Shown here piece by piece: positions 21,634 through 33,740 of a stretch of 64,000 nt of DNA (positions are counted from its first letter, which is position 1; each line of letters starts with the position of its first letter). This DNA comes from Tuctoria greenei. Lineage: Eukaryota; Streptophyta; Magnoliopsida; Poales; Poaceae. The translations under genes were made by a program, and so were the position numbers. The stretch is from positions 93,412,301-93,476,300 of the forward strand of contig JAYESD010000005.1 of assembly GCA_036927565.1 (NCBI GenBank). Direction: 5' to 3'. The notes beneath the pieces were generated by a model that ran no database searches, had not been told where the DNA came from, and saw only the letters and a list, made by a program, of their open reading frames with translations.

Positions 21634-22761
21634 CTACGATGGCTTCTTTAGGTAGTTGTTGGAGTAGTGTCCCTTGTCACCACATATGTAGCAAGCTCCC
21701 CGAGCATTGGTGTCTTGAGCCTTGTTTCTTTGTTGATTCTGTTGTGGTTGCCCAGTTGGTCGAGGATTTGGAGTCATAGGACGTTGTTGATACATTTGAG
21801 GGTGTTGTGGTTGCATCTGCTGGTACTGTGGGTGAGCATACTGCGCTTGAAGTCTGAATGATGAGTTGTTGGTGTATCGCTGACCTTGACTTTTGCCCAT
21901 GGGACGACTCATGTGTCCCGACTACTGTGGATTGAAACGAGGATGATTGTTGCTTGAATATTGTCCCATCATCATCTTCCATTTGCGGTCTTCTCCCTCG
22001 CATTCTTTCTTCTTTCTTTCCACCGTAAAAGCTTTGTCCACCAGATGTTGAAAGCTAGCATAGTCACTGGAAGACATCATCAACTGTATCTCTTTGTCTA
22101 GTCCCTCCTGGAAACAAAATTAGTTCTTAGCATCAGTATCAACATCTCCAGGGGCGTACGAAGATAGTTGTGTAAACTTGTTCAAATACCCCCGTATGTT
22201 CATGTTCCCTTGCTTCAGTGCTAGGAACTCCAGACGCTTGGCTTGAATATCCCCTTCAGGTACGTGATGATTGCGAAAGTTTTCTCTGAACTCCTCCCAT
22301 GTGATGTTGTCTGGGTTGTCATGAGCTGCAGTGAAAGCGGTCCACCAATCAGCTGCAGGTCCATGGAGTTGGTGTGATGCCAATAGTACTCTTTCTCCTC
22401 CTTCACATTGGACAATCCTTAATTTACTTTCAATTGTATTGTTCCAGTCGTCGGCATCCATAGGTTCCACAGCGTTGGAAAAGAGTGGAGCTTGAGTGTT
22501 CATGAAGTCTCTCAAGCAAAATCTTGGAGGCGGGGGTGGTGGTGGTGGTGGAGGGGGTGGTGGTGCTTGCTGAGCCTGTTGCATGTTGTTCACAATTTGT
22601 GTCAAATTTTGCATCATTTGTAGCTGCATTGCCATCATTTGTTGCATTTGGTTTGCAGCTGGTGCTCCACGGGCACCTCTTCCATTACATTTAGGTAACG
22701 AAACTTCATGGTATTGATTGGGTGGCACACCACGTCCACATCCTCTCCCTCTTCCCGCCAT
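21634..22761 (-). pseudogene. gag: gag of element G
   Basis: Likely start ATG at 22761 (MAGRGRGCGRG). Then a Gln/Met-rich stretch, a run of 13 Pro (about 22560-22520), the gag core with WNNTIESKLRIV, ADWWTAFTAAH and FRENFRNHHVPEG (about 22450-22260), a Gln/Pro-rich linker (about 21850-21750) and one CCHC zinc knuckle, CYICGDKGHYSNNY, whose last Cys is replaced by Tyr. Stops at about 22119 and 21930 break the frame. Confidence 0.82.
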
Positions 22762-23007
22762 CTGAGGTTGGGGTGTTGTTATAGAATAAGAAAATGAGGG
22801 AGAAACTATTCTATACGACCTTCCCACTATATGCATCAAAAAGGAATATGAGCAATAAAGGTCATTTCATTAAGCAAACTCAAACATGGATAATCAAGTT
22901 CTCAAAGCAAATCATACAACTCAAGATTACATAGATCGTCACTACTCGCTCTTTTTACAACTGAGGGGTAAATGTCTTAATCTTGAGTCGTAGGGATGGG
23001 TCGAAGT

Positions 23008-23886
23008 CTACTCTCGCTCCTCGGGATCCTCCTCCTCAGGGTCCTTGTCCGGGTCTTCATCATCATCTCCATCATACCCTGAGTTACTTCTATGGGACTC
23101 GTTGCCATGTGGAGGAGAGTTGGCAGGCTGCTGCTGCACAGAAGGCTCCTCTGAAGATGGCTCCTCGTCTGAAGTCTCGTCTAGTGAGTTAGTATTGCCA
23201 CATCCGACACGGTGATCTGGGGAGTCCGGAATCCATGTGGAGGTGTCAGAGGCATATCCATCTGGGTCCTTGTCGGTGATCCGACGATACCTTCTCACCA
23301 ACCTCTCATAGTGTGCTGTGAGGTCACGAACATCCTGTGTCTCTTGTTGAGCCTTGTGGAGTCAGATGCTGAGGCGCTCCACATCGTTAACTGCCTGGTG
23401 AGTCTGTGGAAGGTTCAGGTGTCCCTCCACGAACCTAGTGACGAAGTTGCCAGTACCACTTGGACGCTGGGGAGTGTAGGCGTCTACAGTGTTCCATAGC
23501 TAGTAGCGGTAGGAGTGACTCCAGAAAGTAATGGCCTCCCAACTGACATCCCGTTCTGCATGACGACGGTATCTCCTTGAGGCAGGTGTACGGTGCACCT
23601 TGAGGAGCTCATCTACATAGTAGACAAACAACTTGCATGACCACTCTAGCCTGTAGGGGCGCTGCATCCCGATTGAGTGGTAGGTGAGTGGCAGTTTCTC
23701 ATGCCTGTAGTCAGCATCATGTAGTATCACTTGAAGTCGACATCGAAGTCGTCCTCCAGCTCTCCCATCAGTGCGAATCACCACTACACGTCGAGGGTTG
23801 TTGAGCGGGGTGTGGCGGGCAGCAATCCTACAGTTTGGAACGTAGCCTCTAGTGGACATGCGAGCGGTTCTCCTTATGTTGGCCAT
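23008..23886 (-). pseudogene. Extra ORF upstream of gag in element G (orf0-like)
   Basis: From ATG at 23886 (MANIRRTARMSTRG) one frame gives about 128 codons to a stop at 23500; it resumes to about 23370 (TVDAYTPQRPSGTG, HLNLPQTHQAV) and, after another stop, to 23008. The tail is very acidic with D/E runs (about 23080-23010). Only two stops in about 290 codons on the element's coding strand between PBS and gag point to a former real gene. No domain recognised. RIRE3/RIRE8-type elements are reported to carry such an 'orf0'; that link is from memory. Confidence 0.6.
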
Positions 23887-24048
23887 CTACAATTTTGAAA
23901 CAGGAGAGTGTTAGTGATAAAACAAATTAAGGAGTAAGTGAAACAAGCACAAGGTAAAGAATACAAAGAAATTTTCACAATTGATAATATTTGAAAATAG
24001 TAAAGTCCTTAAATCGTCCTTTTCTATCTAGGCTTGCGTCCTACGGGC

Positions 24049-24069
24049 AACACGGCTCTGATACCACTT
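24049..24069 (-). promoter_or_regulatory. Primer binding site of element G (Met-tRNA)
   Basis: Minus strand TGGTATCAGAGCCGTG, a few bases after the LTR end ACA. Matches the usual initiator Met-tRNA primer. Confidence 0.8.
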
Positions 24070-27000
24070 TGTCACACCTGGTAAAAAGAAGACAACCAGC
24101 TGCTTTCCACATGTATGCCAGGATCAGTTCAACTCATACATGTGTAGATGAAAGTGAAATACCATAAATAATGTCATGTTCGAGTACATCACCTTATTAC
24201 ATAAATGACCTTCCAAGTCTAAAAGAAAATTACACAAGCAGCAGAAAAACAAGCAAAAGGGGCTCCAAGCACAGGCATTGCACGGGGGAGCGCCAGCCTA
24301 GAACATCTCATCGGGATCTCCATAGAAGTCCTGGTTCTCCACCTCTTCGTCTTCGTAGACTGGGGGAAAAAGTATGCAACTAACAAGTTTGAGTACCAAC
24401 GGTACTCGCAAGTTGGAAAGTTATGACATGTGGTTCACAACAAGGAAGGCAAATAATAGGTAAAGAACTATAACAATTACAACCTATTCTTAATGTTATT
24501 AAGCACCTACATCTAGGTGAAATCCCAACCAACAACCCAAAATAACCAGGTAAGACCAAACCCAAACCATCCATTATTTAACCATGTGCTAATTATGAAT
24601 TTGGTTCCAAGCCGCTCGTGTCCATGAGCACAGCTGTCTAGACAGTTTGACAAGACTCTGCAGAGTGTGTATCCTTTACCCACAGTTCGTGATTTCATCC
24701 CCTGTTGCCAGGTGGACTAAGGTAAACCTCCCTGATGCCCGTGGTAGCTAACCACATTACACACTTCCGTGGGTGTGTTGCCAGGAGATCACTATGAGGT
24801 GTTTCCGATGGTTCTCCCGACTTGCAATGGGTACTCTAAGGTTTCACCGCTCCGACACCTGGAGTCTATTTTCCCTCCGCCAGGAGAAGCCCCATCTTGA
24901 GCCATGCGGATCCCAAGGCAGAACCCATTCCCCGCCCGTTCAATTACCTATGCTACATCGGGAGAGACCAAATTACTAAACCAAGTTGTCCCATATACAA
25001 TTCTGTGGTGATACTAAAAGGCTTAGCAACTTCCTCCAAAAACCTGTCCTTAGAATCCGATAGGTGTCAAACCCCAAACCAAGGTCTTGTGCATGCATGC
25101 ACCAATCCATACAAAAACCCCTATCAGATTCCTATCTACTAAATTCCATTATTGCCATCAATTTATGAATCATAATACATCAAATGTAATCTTGTAGGTA
25201 AATAGATCATATTTCAATTAAGCATGGCTAAGCGTAAACTAATTTAATAGTAAAACTCCCAAACCATGTCGACAAGGAATATTGTGGAAAATATAGGGAA
25301 ACATAACATATGATTCATATTTTAATTTAGCATGCAACTAACTAAAACTTATCAAAAAGGGTGCAAGATGGTCAAGGAACTTGCCTCCAAATTGAGCATG
25401 GTGGTCGTCGGGAAATTGTTGCTCTTGAAGATTAAATATCGGTTCTGGCTCCGACTCTAATTTTACGACGATGCATAAAATAATAACACACAATAAGAAC
25501 ATATAGAATGGAAACAATTCAAATAAACATAAATTCCTACGCAAAGGTGATTTTATGGTTAATTTAAATTATAGGCACAATACTAATTATTGAGAATTTT
25601 AGAGTTAAAATGAAATATATTAAGTAAAACATATTTTTAACAATTTTTATACCATTTTATATTTATTAGAAACCTATTATTATTTTCTAGAAATTTTTTT
25701 CCTTCAAAATATGCTTAAAATAATTTTATAACATAAAATGTACATTTTAAAATTTTTACACTATTTTTAATAATTATTTCTATGTGCAAAACGATTTTTA
25801 TGAATTAAATATACTTATAAAGTATTTTATGATTAATTCAGAATTTTAAATGAATTAATAAAAATAATACATAAATGTAAATAGTTTAAAAATATTTAAA
25901 TCTGTTTTTATAATTATTTTAAATAAATTAAGGATTTTTATTTAATTTCTAGAACTATCAGGGGATTTTCTGTAAAAATAGAACTATTCTAGAGGCTAAA
26001 AACAATTTTTATTAAGTCCAAGGTTTATTCTACAATTTTCCTGAATTTTTTTGCTACTTTAGAATATTCCAAGGGCTTTTAAACACTTTTTATTCAATTA
26101 ACCAGTATTTTCCTAATTTCCAGAAAGTCTAGGGTTAATCTGTAAAGATTTGGACCACTCTGTAATTATCTAAATCTATCTAGGGGGGTTAACTAAACTA
26201 TCCAGGGGGCCTACTGAAAAAATACCAACGGCTAAGAAGATTTAAACGTGGGTCGTGGGATTTAAAATGGGTGGCCCAGATTTAAAACGTCGAAGGGGTA
26301 CGGGATGTTTTAATCTCGGCCGCCCATTAAAAACGAATGGCCGACAGAGGGCCATGTCGCCCCGAATGGCTGGAAAGACGGCGCAGGGCGGCGCGTGGTG
26401 GCGGACTCGTCGGCGGCGACCAAAATCGGCCCTAGGAACTCTATGGAGCACATCTAAGTGGCGCAAAAGGAAGAGGGAAGAAAGGGGGTCTCACCAGTGA
26501 GGGTCGCGTGGCCAGAAATTGGACGGAAAATGGCCAACAGCGATGGGGAGCGGCGGAGCTCGTCGGCGCCCGACGAAATCGGTGACGCAGTGGCGTCTTC
26601 TCCCAACAACGATGTTCGGCGGGCTCCTAACAACATGGGGAAGGTGTTAGACGAACTCCCAAGGAGTGATAATGGGTGGAATGACGGGAACAGTGGCGCC
26701 ATTACCGAGCTTGTCGGAGCTAGGGTTTTGAGTCGTCGGGTGAGGAAATTGAGGGGGGCGGCCGAGCTTTTATAGGGGTTTCGACAGGCAGGGCGATCAT
26801 CATGGGCACGACGGGGCAATTTGATTTGGGGTAACGGCCAGCGTTGAAGGAGGGGGGAATGATTGGGCGGCGCGGTGATGGTGCGCGTGCGTTACGGGAG
26901 CAGCGCGGGCGCAAGGAAGACGGCGCTCCCGACAGGCAGGGCAGGCTTGTCAGCGAGGGGGAGAGGAAGCGCGGTGCGGGTGGAGCGGGCCAGTGCAGAG

Positions 27001-27260
27001 GAAGGGAGGGAAGTGGGCCGGGGGCGGGAATTCGGCCCAGGGAGTGTTTTTCCTTTTTCTTTTCTTTTTCTTTTTCTTTTCTATTTTATTATTTGAATTT
27101 GTAAACTGAATTTCTAGCGAATTTGAATTTCAAAATTTCACTCAATCATTCAACCATGATGCAATTTGCCTTATATGAATTTTATTCCAAAGAAAATGTT
27201 TTTATCTCTTGCTAAAGAATTTATTTTATATTTTTTCCTTCAAAAAGAGTGGGTGTTAGA
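24070..27260 (-). repeat. 5' LTR of element G
   Basis: 3191 bp. On the minus strand it starts near 27260 (the expected TGTAACACCC reads TCTAACACCC) and ends CCAGGTGTGACA at 24070 next to the PBS. TATA lies at 26767-26775, so U3 is about 490 bp and R plus U5 about 2.7 kb. The plus-strand ORF at 26458-26775 has a copy in the other LTR, but it runs antisense over the promoter and has no protein features, so I do not call it a gene. Confidence 0.87.
26767..26775 (-). promoter_or_regulatory. TATA box of the G LTR
   Basis: CTATAAAAG on the minus strand, repeated in the other LTR at 17748-17756. Confidence 0.7.
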
Positions 27261-28776
27261 GGCCCGCCGTCGATGTTCCGCACGTTGAGGGTGGGCGTCG
27301 CCTCGGTTCGGTGGCCATCTCATTGCCATCACCGTCGGAGACTTCTCCGACGATGACCACACATCTCAATTCAGGTCTGGTGCTTCCCAGGGGACCCGCT
27401 GGCATCAACTATTCAAGCTCCCGCTCTCCCTTGGGGGCCCGCCGACGACATCCTGTGACTAAATGGTAGGCGTGCCCAACCAGGTAGCCACACCTACCAG
27501 GGGGCCTCTAAGGGGTCTCACGGGCAGGACGTCAAGCGGTTTCCCACCACCACAGCGACAACGACGTCACCAAGGCATTATGGTAAGTTCGACCCAAAGA
27601 TCTGCTGTAAGTTTTACTTTTGACAAAGTGAGAGGTCGAGAGTATGCAACCTACTTAGTTTGGTCCTGCACCCTAAGCGTGTACACTTTGCCTCCCGCTA
27701 CTTCGGTAAAGCTTCACCTGGGCATAGTGGTAGGATAGTTTTTTTTCTGAAAGGGTGTCATAGCGTCTAGAAGCATCGCTCGAAGCAACTAAGCTCCGGT
27801 GGGTCCGGTCCAGGCTGTTCAGCCTGCTTAGCATGGTTCCATACCCTAAGCCTGTACAGTTTTCCTCCCTTGTCATCTGGAGCGGGTCGTTGCCTTCTTG
27901 TAAAGTCTGCCTCCTCCTATGATTACCAAGTTAGAAGAAACATTGTCTTGCCCTATGCTTCTGTTTATGTTCATTTAATTACGCGTTAATTTTATGGTCA
28001 TCAAATCATGCTCGTTTTTGCATATTCTCTGTCATATGCTAGGGCACTCTCTCACTGTCTCGCGCCTAGTGGAGTTATGCAATCCTGTTGTTGTCGGGTC
28101 TGCTTGAGGTTCCTGTGATTTAATTTGGTTCTTTGGTTGTTTCCCTGCTCGGGACCCCGTGGCACCGAATGATCGCTCCCTTGAAAAGCTAACACCCGTG
28201 GGAGGTCCACAGTGTACAACCTGCTTAGTCTGGTCCTGCACTCTAAGTATGTACGCTTTGCCTTTTCAGCGCTAACGGCTGAGTACAGGGGGCCAGACGG
28301 CACACACTCCTGAGCAAGGCAATAACCATAAACCAGATAATGTCGCACTAAATTACCCACGCATCGTAAGCCTGGCTCGGGACTGTAAGACATAACGAGA
28401 CTAAAAGCAGGAAGGGAGTAACTAACGAGCAAAATTATTTACATTATGCTTTAATTTTTTGCTTACTTTTGCATATCGCTTGCCTTATGCCCGCACACAT
28501 TTCTCCTGTCTCGTCCTAGTTGGAGTTGTGCTATCATACTAAATGCGGATCCGCATGAGGTACCTGCAATGTGTTGAGGTCTGATGATTGTTTTCTTGGT
28601 CGGGGTCCATGGTGTTGAATGGTTCTAACTCTTGAAAGGCTAACGCCAAGCTGGAGGTCCAGGGTGTGCAACCTGCTTGGCCTGGTTCTATACTCTAAGC
28701 ATGCGCACATTGCCTCCCAGTGCTAACAGCTGAGTGAAGGAGGTCGGATGGCTCATGCCTTGAGCAAGACTATGAC
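27261..28776 (+). mobile_element. Fragment of Tat 3' non-coding DNA hosting elements E and perhaps G
   Basis: No ORF. Blocks match the post-INT regions of A and C: CCCGCCGTCGATGTTCC at the left end, GTGCCCAACC then CACACCTACCAGGGGGCC (about 27470), GGTGTCATAGCG with TCATCTGGAGCGGGTCGTTG (27745-27890), then two or more copies of a long unit (about 28020-28440 and 28490-28776) with GGAGGTCCAC/AGRGTGTRCAACCTGCTT. The second unit is cut in the middle by the LTR of E. The element's coding part is not in the window on this side. Confidence 0.65.
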
Positions 28777-29622
28777 TATCGGTACCCTGCATACCGTGTA
28801 CCCCACGGTACCATAAGAAGTGCAAGAGAGTTCCACCTGTCAAAGTTGAAGGTCTCATCAGGCCCCACACGTCACACTATACCGGACCCGCATCCCTCAT
28901 ATGGGTAGTTTCAGGATTGACACGTGTAATGTAAGTCTGGAGCTAAACTCCCAACATAGGGAAGCTCCATAGTTAACACATGTATAATGACCCCGGACCT
29001 AACCCCCAACAGAGGAGAGCTTCAGTGCAGCCACGTGTATAGCAGTTCCGGAGCTACCTCCCCGCAAGGAGAAGCTCCGAAGCTGCCACGTGTGGAGCCT
29101 CCGGGCCTACACCACCAACAAGTACACAAACGGATCTCCAACTGCACGAACATTCAAGGGATAGTTAAAGCGGCAGTTACAAGACCTGATTACGTGTCAT
29201 TAATGTTGTATTAATGACACACAATTAGAGCACTGTTAATAGGGGTAACGCAGCCATTAAGACATGTTATCACACTATTAACCACACTTAATGCTCATAG
29301 ACAGTGTATTAGGCTATTGAACACGCCAAGGCCACATGTCGGGCCAGGAAAACATCATACCGGTCAGTCCTTGGACTATAAAAGGACCGCGCCGCACCAC
29401 ACAGGGGAGGCAATCTTATCCAAGCTCACACGCATACTAGTGCTACTCAATACAACAACACAAACCCCGTGGAGTAGGGTATTACGCTTAGTCGGCCTGA
29501 ACCACATAAATTACCTGTGTCATCATCTTGTTCTTGATCTCTTCGTGCCCAAACCAATACAAGAACCTCCGCGGGCTACAATCTAGTAGTACCGGGGAAA
29601 GTTTCGTTCTCACACTTCAACA
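28777..29622 (+). repeat. 5' LTR of element E
   Basis: 846 bp, starting TATCGGTACCCTGC (TGTCGG expected) and ending CTTCAACA, followed by the PBS. TATA at 29376-29385. Upstream of it (about 28850-29110) are four to five diverged units with CACGTGT/CACATGT and TCCGGAGC. Confidence 0.85.
29376..29385 (+). promoter_or_regulatory. TATA box of the E LTR
   Basis: CTATAAAAGG after GTCCTTGGA; the same context (TCCTTGAACTATAAAAGG) stands in the LTRs of C. Confidence 0.75.
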
Positions 29623-29640
29623 TTTGGTGTGCCAGGTAGG
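29623..29640 (+). promoter_or_regulatory. Primer binding site of element E
   Basis: TTTGGTGTGCCAGGTAGGGG directly after the LTR; element C has TTTGGCGCGCCAGGAAGGGG at the same place. The tRNA was not assigned. Confidence 0.65.
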
Positions 29641-29658
29641 GGCGCCCGAGATCTCAAG

Positions 29659-31400
29659 ATGGTGAACTCCGTCGCAGGATCCTCTAACGGCAACCATGCT
29701 GAATAGCCTGCTAGAGGCAATCCCTCTAACATGCAACAACTAACGGGCGCCGTTGTCCCGGCAGGTGCCATGCCACCACCACCACCATCTGCCCTAGCAA
29801 ACCATGCTAGACAGCAGGATGGGGTACTTGTGTCGGTCACAACATCAGCAAACAACAACCCCGAGAACGCGCTAATTGTTGCGCAAACTCTGTTGGAGCG
29901 CCCACCAGCGCCCGGAGCACCTCAGGGTGCAATGGAGCAGTGGCGCACTGATCTACAACATTTGGTTGCAGCTACAGCCGATGCCATTAGCAACCAAGGT
30001 CCTCCCCCTTCGAGGCAGGCAACAGCTCAATGTCGGACCTTGTCTGGAAGACTTGGTCCTCACATGTCACAACACCGATGGTGTGCTGCACCCCAACAGG
30101 TGAATTCGCTGCCTCCCAGGACACGACACACCCACACCATCACTTGGATTCCGACTCATGGCCTACGGTCGAAACTTGATCGCCGTTACCGGCAACAGGA
30201 CGACCGCGTCCATATCGATCTTGCTCGCGAAAGGCGAGAGGCTCAGGACCACCCTGCTCCTCAAGGAGTAGGAGGAGGCTGTTCTGCCCTGGCCATGCAC
30301 TTACGCATGGTCAGATGGCCACAGAAGTTCTAACCTCATTTTTCCAGAGAAATTCGATGGGACTGTCAACCCTGTCGAGTTCCTTCAAATCTATTCCACT
30401 GCTATACTAGCGGCGGGGGGCAATGAGGTCGTGATGGCCAACTACTTCCCAGTGGCTCTGACTGGGACTTCAAGGTCCTAGTTCATGAGTCTTTCACCCG
30501 ACTCCATCAATAGTTGGGAGGAATTATGCCAACAGCTCACTGCCAACTTCGAGAGTTCTTACACCCGACCCGACACTGAACTGTACTTGTTTGCTGTGAA
30601 GCAAACAACAGGGGAATCGTTGCGATCCTTTATCCAGCGGTTCTCTCAGGTACATAATACCATCGCCTCAATCTCGAGCGCTTCTGTTATCATTGCATTC
30701 AGACAGGGCATTCGAGACAAAAAGATGCTGGAGAAGCTGGCGACCAAAGAAGTCACCAGTGTCACAGCTTAGCAGATAAATGTGCTAAAGCTGTGGAGGG
30801 ACATGATATGCACTCCAAACACCCTCGGGAGGCTAACAAGAAACCTTCCAAGACTGAAGCCACTACATCCAGAGGTGGTAAAAAGAAAAAGAAGCCCAAC
30901 GGCAAGAAGAAGTCGTCGGTCGGCGCACCTACTGTTGCGGCTACTGCAGCTTCGGGTGGTCGGGGGCCACGCCCAGAAAAACGATCTCGTCCTTCGTCAA
31001 AAGATGATAGCAGCTCCAAGATGTGGTGTCCGATTCACAAGACGGACAAACACTGTCTGGAAGAATGCCGAGAGGTCCAGAACCTTGTCAAACGCTACAA
31101 CAAGCATCGAGATGAAGTTCCTTTCCGCCAGCAGGAAGGAAAACAAAAAGTCGAAGAAGCTCCGACTGAAGAGGAGTTAGGATTTCAGGACCCCAAGAAG
31201 GTTCTGAAGGCTGTCTACAACATCGTCAACGACGACTCCGATGTATCAGACAATGAGCGTCAGAAAACCCTAAACACCATTTATGGTGGTTCCTGGGACA
31301 TCACCTCTCGCTGCATCCTCAAGACAATGTGGTGGGACATGGACGTTGCAGCTCCTACCGCTAGGGTGGAGCCTCATCAGAAGTGGATGTACACTCCCAT
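29659..31400 (+). pseudogene. gag: gag of element E (Tat type)
   Basis: Start ATG 29659 (MVNS, as in C's MVNG). N-terminal Pro/Ala-rich part to about 30330, then the gag core: FPEKFDGTVNPVEFLQIY (about 30342), a SWEELCQQLTANF stretch, SLRSFIQRFSQVHNT and FRQGIRDKKMLEKLA (about 30700). A basic Lys-rich linker (30840-30930) and a zinc-finger-like CPIHKTDKHCLEEC (about 31028) follow, then YGGSWDITSR (about 31283). Stops at about 29704, 30331, 30480 and 30770 plus frameshifts break the frame, but the order is complete. Confidence 0.82.
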
Positions 31401-32056
31401 CATTTTCGATGCTTCGGACTGTCCCCGCAACATGATCAGAGTTGGCCAACTCCCATTGATGGTGTCTCCAACCATTAAAAATATTCAACTCCACCATGTA
31501 ATGGTGGACGAAGGTGCAGGGTTGAACCTCATAAGCTTGGAAGCCTTTGTCAAGCTCCAGCTCCAACCTTTGCCCCTCACGATCTTTTCCTGAGGTAGGT
31601 CCAGGGGCCATTACCCCACTTAGCTCCATCACACTCCCTGTGACCTTCAGAACTTAGGAGAATTACAGAACCGAGAAATTGGTCTTCGACGTAGAGCAGA
31701 TCAGTTTACCATTCAATGCCATTCGGGGTAGGCCTGCTTTATACAGGTTCATGGCCGCCGCCCATTATGTCTACTTGGTGTTGAAGATGCCAACACCTAC
31801 TGGCGTTCTCCGGATCCGCGGAGATCGCACTGCAGGAATCAATGCATTGGAAGAACTCCACGCGCTTGCTACAGCGTAGGAAGAAGCATCCGGAAAGGAG
31901 TTAGCTCCGAAACCTTCGAGTTCTCATCATCGAGACTCAACCTCCGCACCTCGTGTGCAACCAAGCGGCAACACCGACGTTCCTGTCAAAGTTGTCCAAA
32001 TTGGTTCCGATACTGCTCAGACTACGTGTATATCGGGAGGTCTGAACAACAAATAG
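31401..32056 (+). pseudogene. Protease region of element E, ending in a conserved UAG
   Basis: The active-site loop reads VMVDEGAGLNLIS (31499-31537), Glu replacing the usual Gly/Ser after Asp, so activity is doubtful. RPALYRFMAAAHY and LVLKMPTPTGVLRIRGDR follow (about 31730-31830) after a frameshift. The region ends in TAG at 32054-32056 within AAA TAG GAA; RT continues in the same frame. Elements A and C have the same codon at the same junction. Confidence 0.75.
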
Positions 32057-33740
32057 GAACTCACGCTCATCACTTTCCTCCGGGCTAATGTCGAAGTGTT
32101 TGCCTGGCAACCATCGCAAATGTCTGGGATCCCTAGGGAGGTGATTGAGCACAATCTGAAGATTTATCCCGATGCACGACCTATACACCTGAAGCCCAAG
32201 AAGCAATCAATCGAGCGGCAAAACTTCATCCGACAGGAAATCAAGAAGTTGCTTGAAGCTGGTTTCATCCAGGAGGCGTTTCACCCAAAATGGTTGGCAA
32301 ACTCAGTCGTGGTTCCCAAGGCTGGCCGGAAGCTTTGGATGTGTATTGACTACAGCACCTTAAATAAGGCATGTCCAAAGGATCCATTTTCACTACCTAG
32401 GATAGATCACATAGTGGACTCCACCTCCGGGTGTGAGCTATTGTGTTTCTTAGATGCATATTCTGGATATCATCAAATCCAAATGTCTAAGGAAGATTAA
32501 GAGCATAATGCCTTCATAACAGTAGATGGATTGTATTGTTATACTTCCATACCCTTTGGTCTCAAAAATGTTGCTTCAACATTTGTGCGAGCTATGTACA
32601 AAACATTCGGAGAGCTAATCAGAGACTTGGTGGAGCTGTACGCCGATGACATTGTCATGAAGATCAAGAACAAGGAGTCACTCTTTGATAACTTGCAAGC
32701 CATCTTTGACAAGTTGCGCAACACGCGCACTAAGCTGAACTCGAACAAATGTGTCTTCGGGGTTAGCTCCGGGAAGCTTCTAGGTTTCTTGGTGACTCAC
32801 CGAGGAATTGAAGCAAATCCGGTGAAGATAAGGTCATAGAAGATATGTGGCTTCCATCCCGCATCAAGGATGTCCAGAAGTTAGCTGGATGTCTAGCTGC
32901 ACTCAGTCGATTCATCTCAAGACTAGCAGAGCGGGCACTTCCCTTCTTCAAACTCTTGAGGAAGTACAGACCATTTCATTGGTCTGAAGAAGCAGAAAAG
33001 GCGTTTCAAGAGTTGAAACAGCTACTCACCACACTACCAATCTCGGTAGCTCCAAATCCTGGTGAACCTTTAATGCTTTACATTTTTGCAACTACCAAAG
33101 TTATCAGCATGGTCCTGGTCCCGGAAAGACCAGAGCCACATGAGCCCTGAACTCTTCAGGAGGGTCCGAAACTACCTGAAGGTGAGTCTGGGTCCCAGCC
33201 CCCAGACACTGGTCTTCAAGACAGAGTGTTAGAAGATCAACCTCTCTCATATGAGGGGGTACTAACGATTGTTCACGAAGAGCCGGACCCATCCAGCAAG
33301 GTCTGGGTCAAACAAGAAGTTTTGGACCCCTCCGGGAGGGTACAGGAAGCTCAATAAGAAGGTCCAAACCCCTCTGGGAGGGTCTAGATCGATGGAGAGG
33401 AATATTCGGGTCCCTCCAAGAGGGTCTAGACCGTCCAGTGCCTAGTGTACTTCATCAGCGAAGTACTCCACGACGCCAAGACACACTACATTGAGGTGCA
33501 TAAGCTGCTTTATGCAGTTCTTATTGCCTCAAGAAAGCTTCATCACTACTTCCAAGCCCATAAAATATCAGTGGTAACTTCTTTTCCACTGCGCGCTATT
33601 TTGCATAATCCTAACTCTACTGGGAACATCGCAAATTGGTCGGCGGAGCTGGCTGAGTTCGACCTAGAATTCGTGTCATGACAAGCAATCAAGAGTCAGG
33701 CTTTGGCTGACTTCGTGGCGGAATGGACTCCCTCTCCATC
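32057..33740 (+). pseudogene. Reverse transcriptase and RNase H of element E
   Basis: RT blocks: FAWQPSQM, a basic KKQSIERQNFIRQEI stretch, MCIDYSTLNKACPKDPF, CFLDAYSGYHQIQM, FVRAMYKTFGEL and the intact catalytic YADD at 32638-32649. Stops at about 32498 and 32837 and a frameshift follow. RNase H runs to MVLVPERPEP (about 33130), is split by an insert with three repeats of a DPSGRV-like peptide (about 33130-33432), then resumes at VYFISEVLHDAKTHY to ALADFVAEWTPSPSNPGG. Confidence 0.83.

Larger units (their letters stand above)
16514..27260 (-). mobile_element. Element G: chromovirus (Ty3/gypsy, Tekay/RIRE3-like) with an extra ORF before gag
   Basis: Minus strand, read right to left: 5' LTR 27260-24070, Met-tRNA PBS, extra ORF (23886-23008), gag (22761-21634), PR, RT, RNase H, INT, chromodomain, polypurine tract, truncated 3' LTR (18241-16514). 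The chromodomain at the C-terminus defines a chromovirus. LTRs over 3 kb and an ORF upstream of gag recall the rice RIRE3/RIRE8 group as I remember it. Single stops and small frameshifts break gag and pol. By eye the shared LTR parts are about 93-95% identical. No target duplication can be shown because the 3' LTR has lost its outer part. Confidence 0.88.

Noticed and set aside
22500..22580. GGT/GGC-rich run as a microsatellite or regulatory G-quadruplex
   Set aside because: On the minus strand it codes the run of 13 Pro in G gag, so it is explained by coding.
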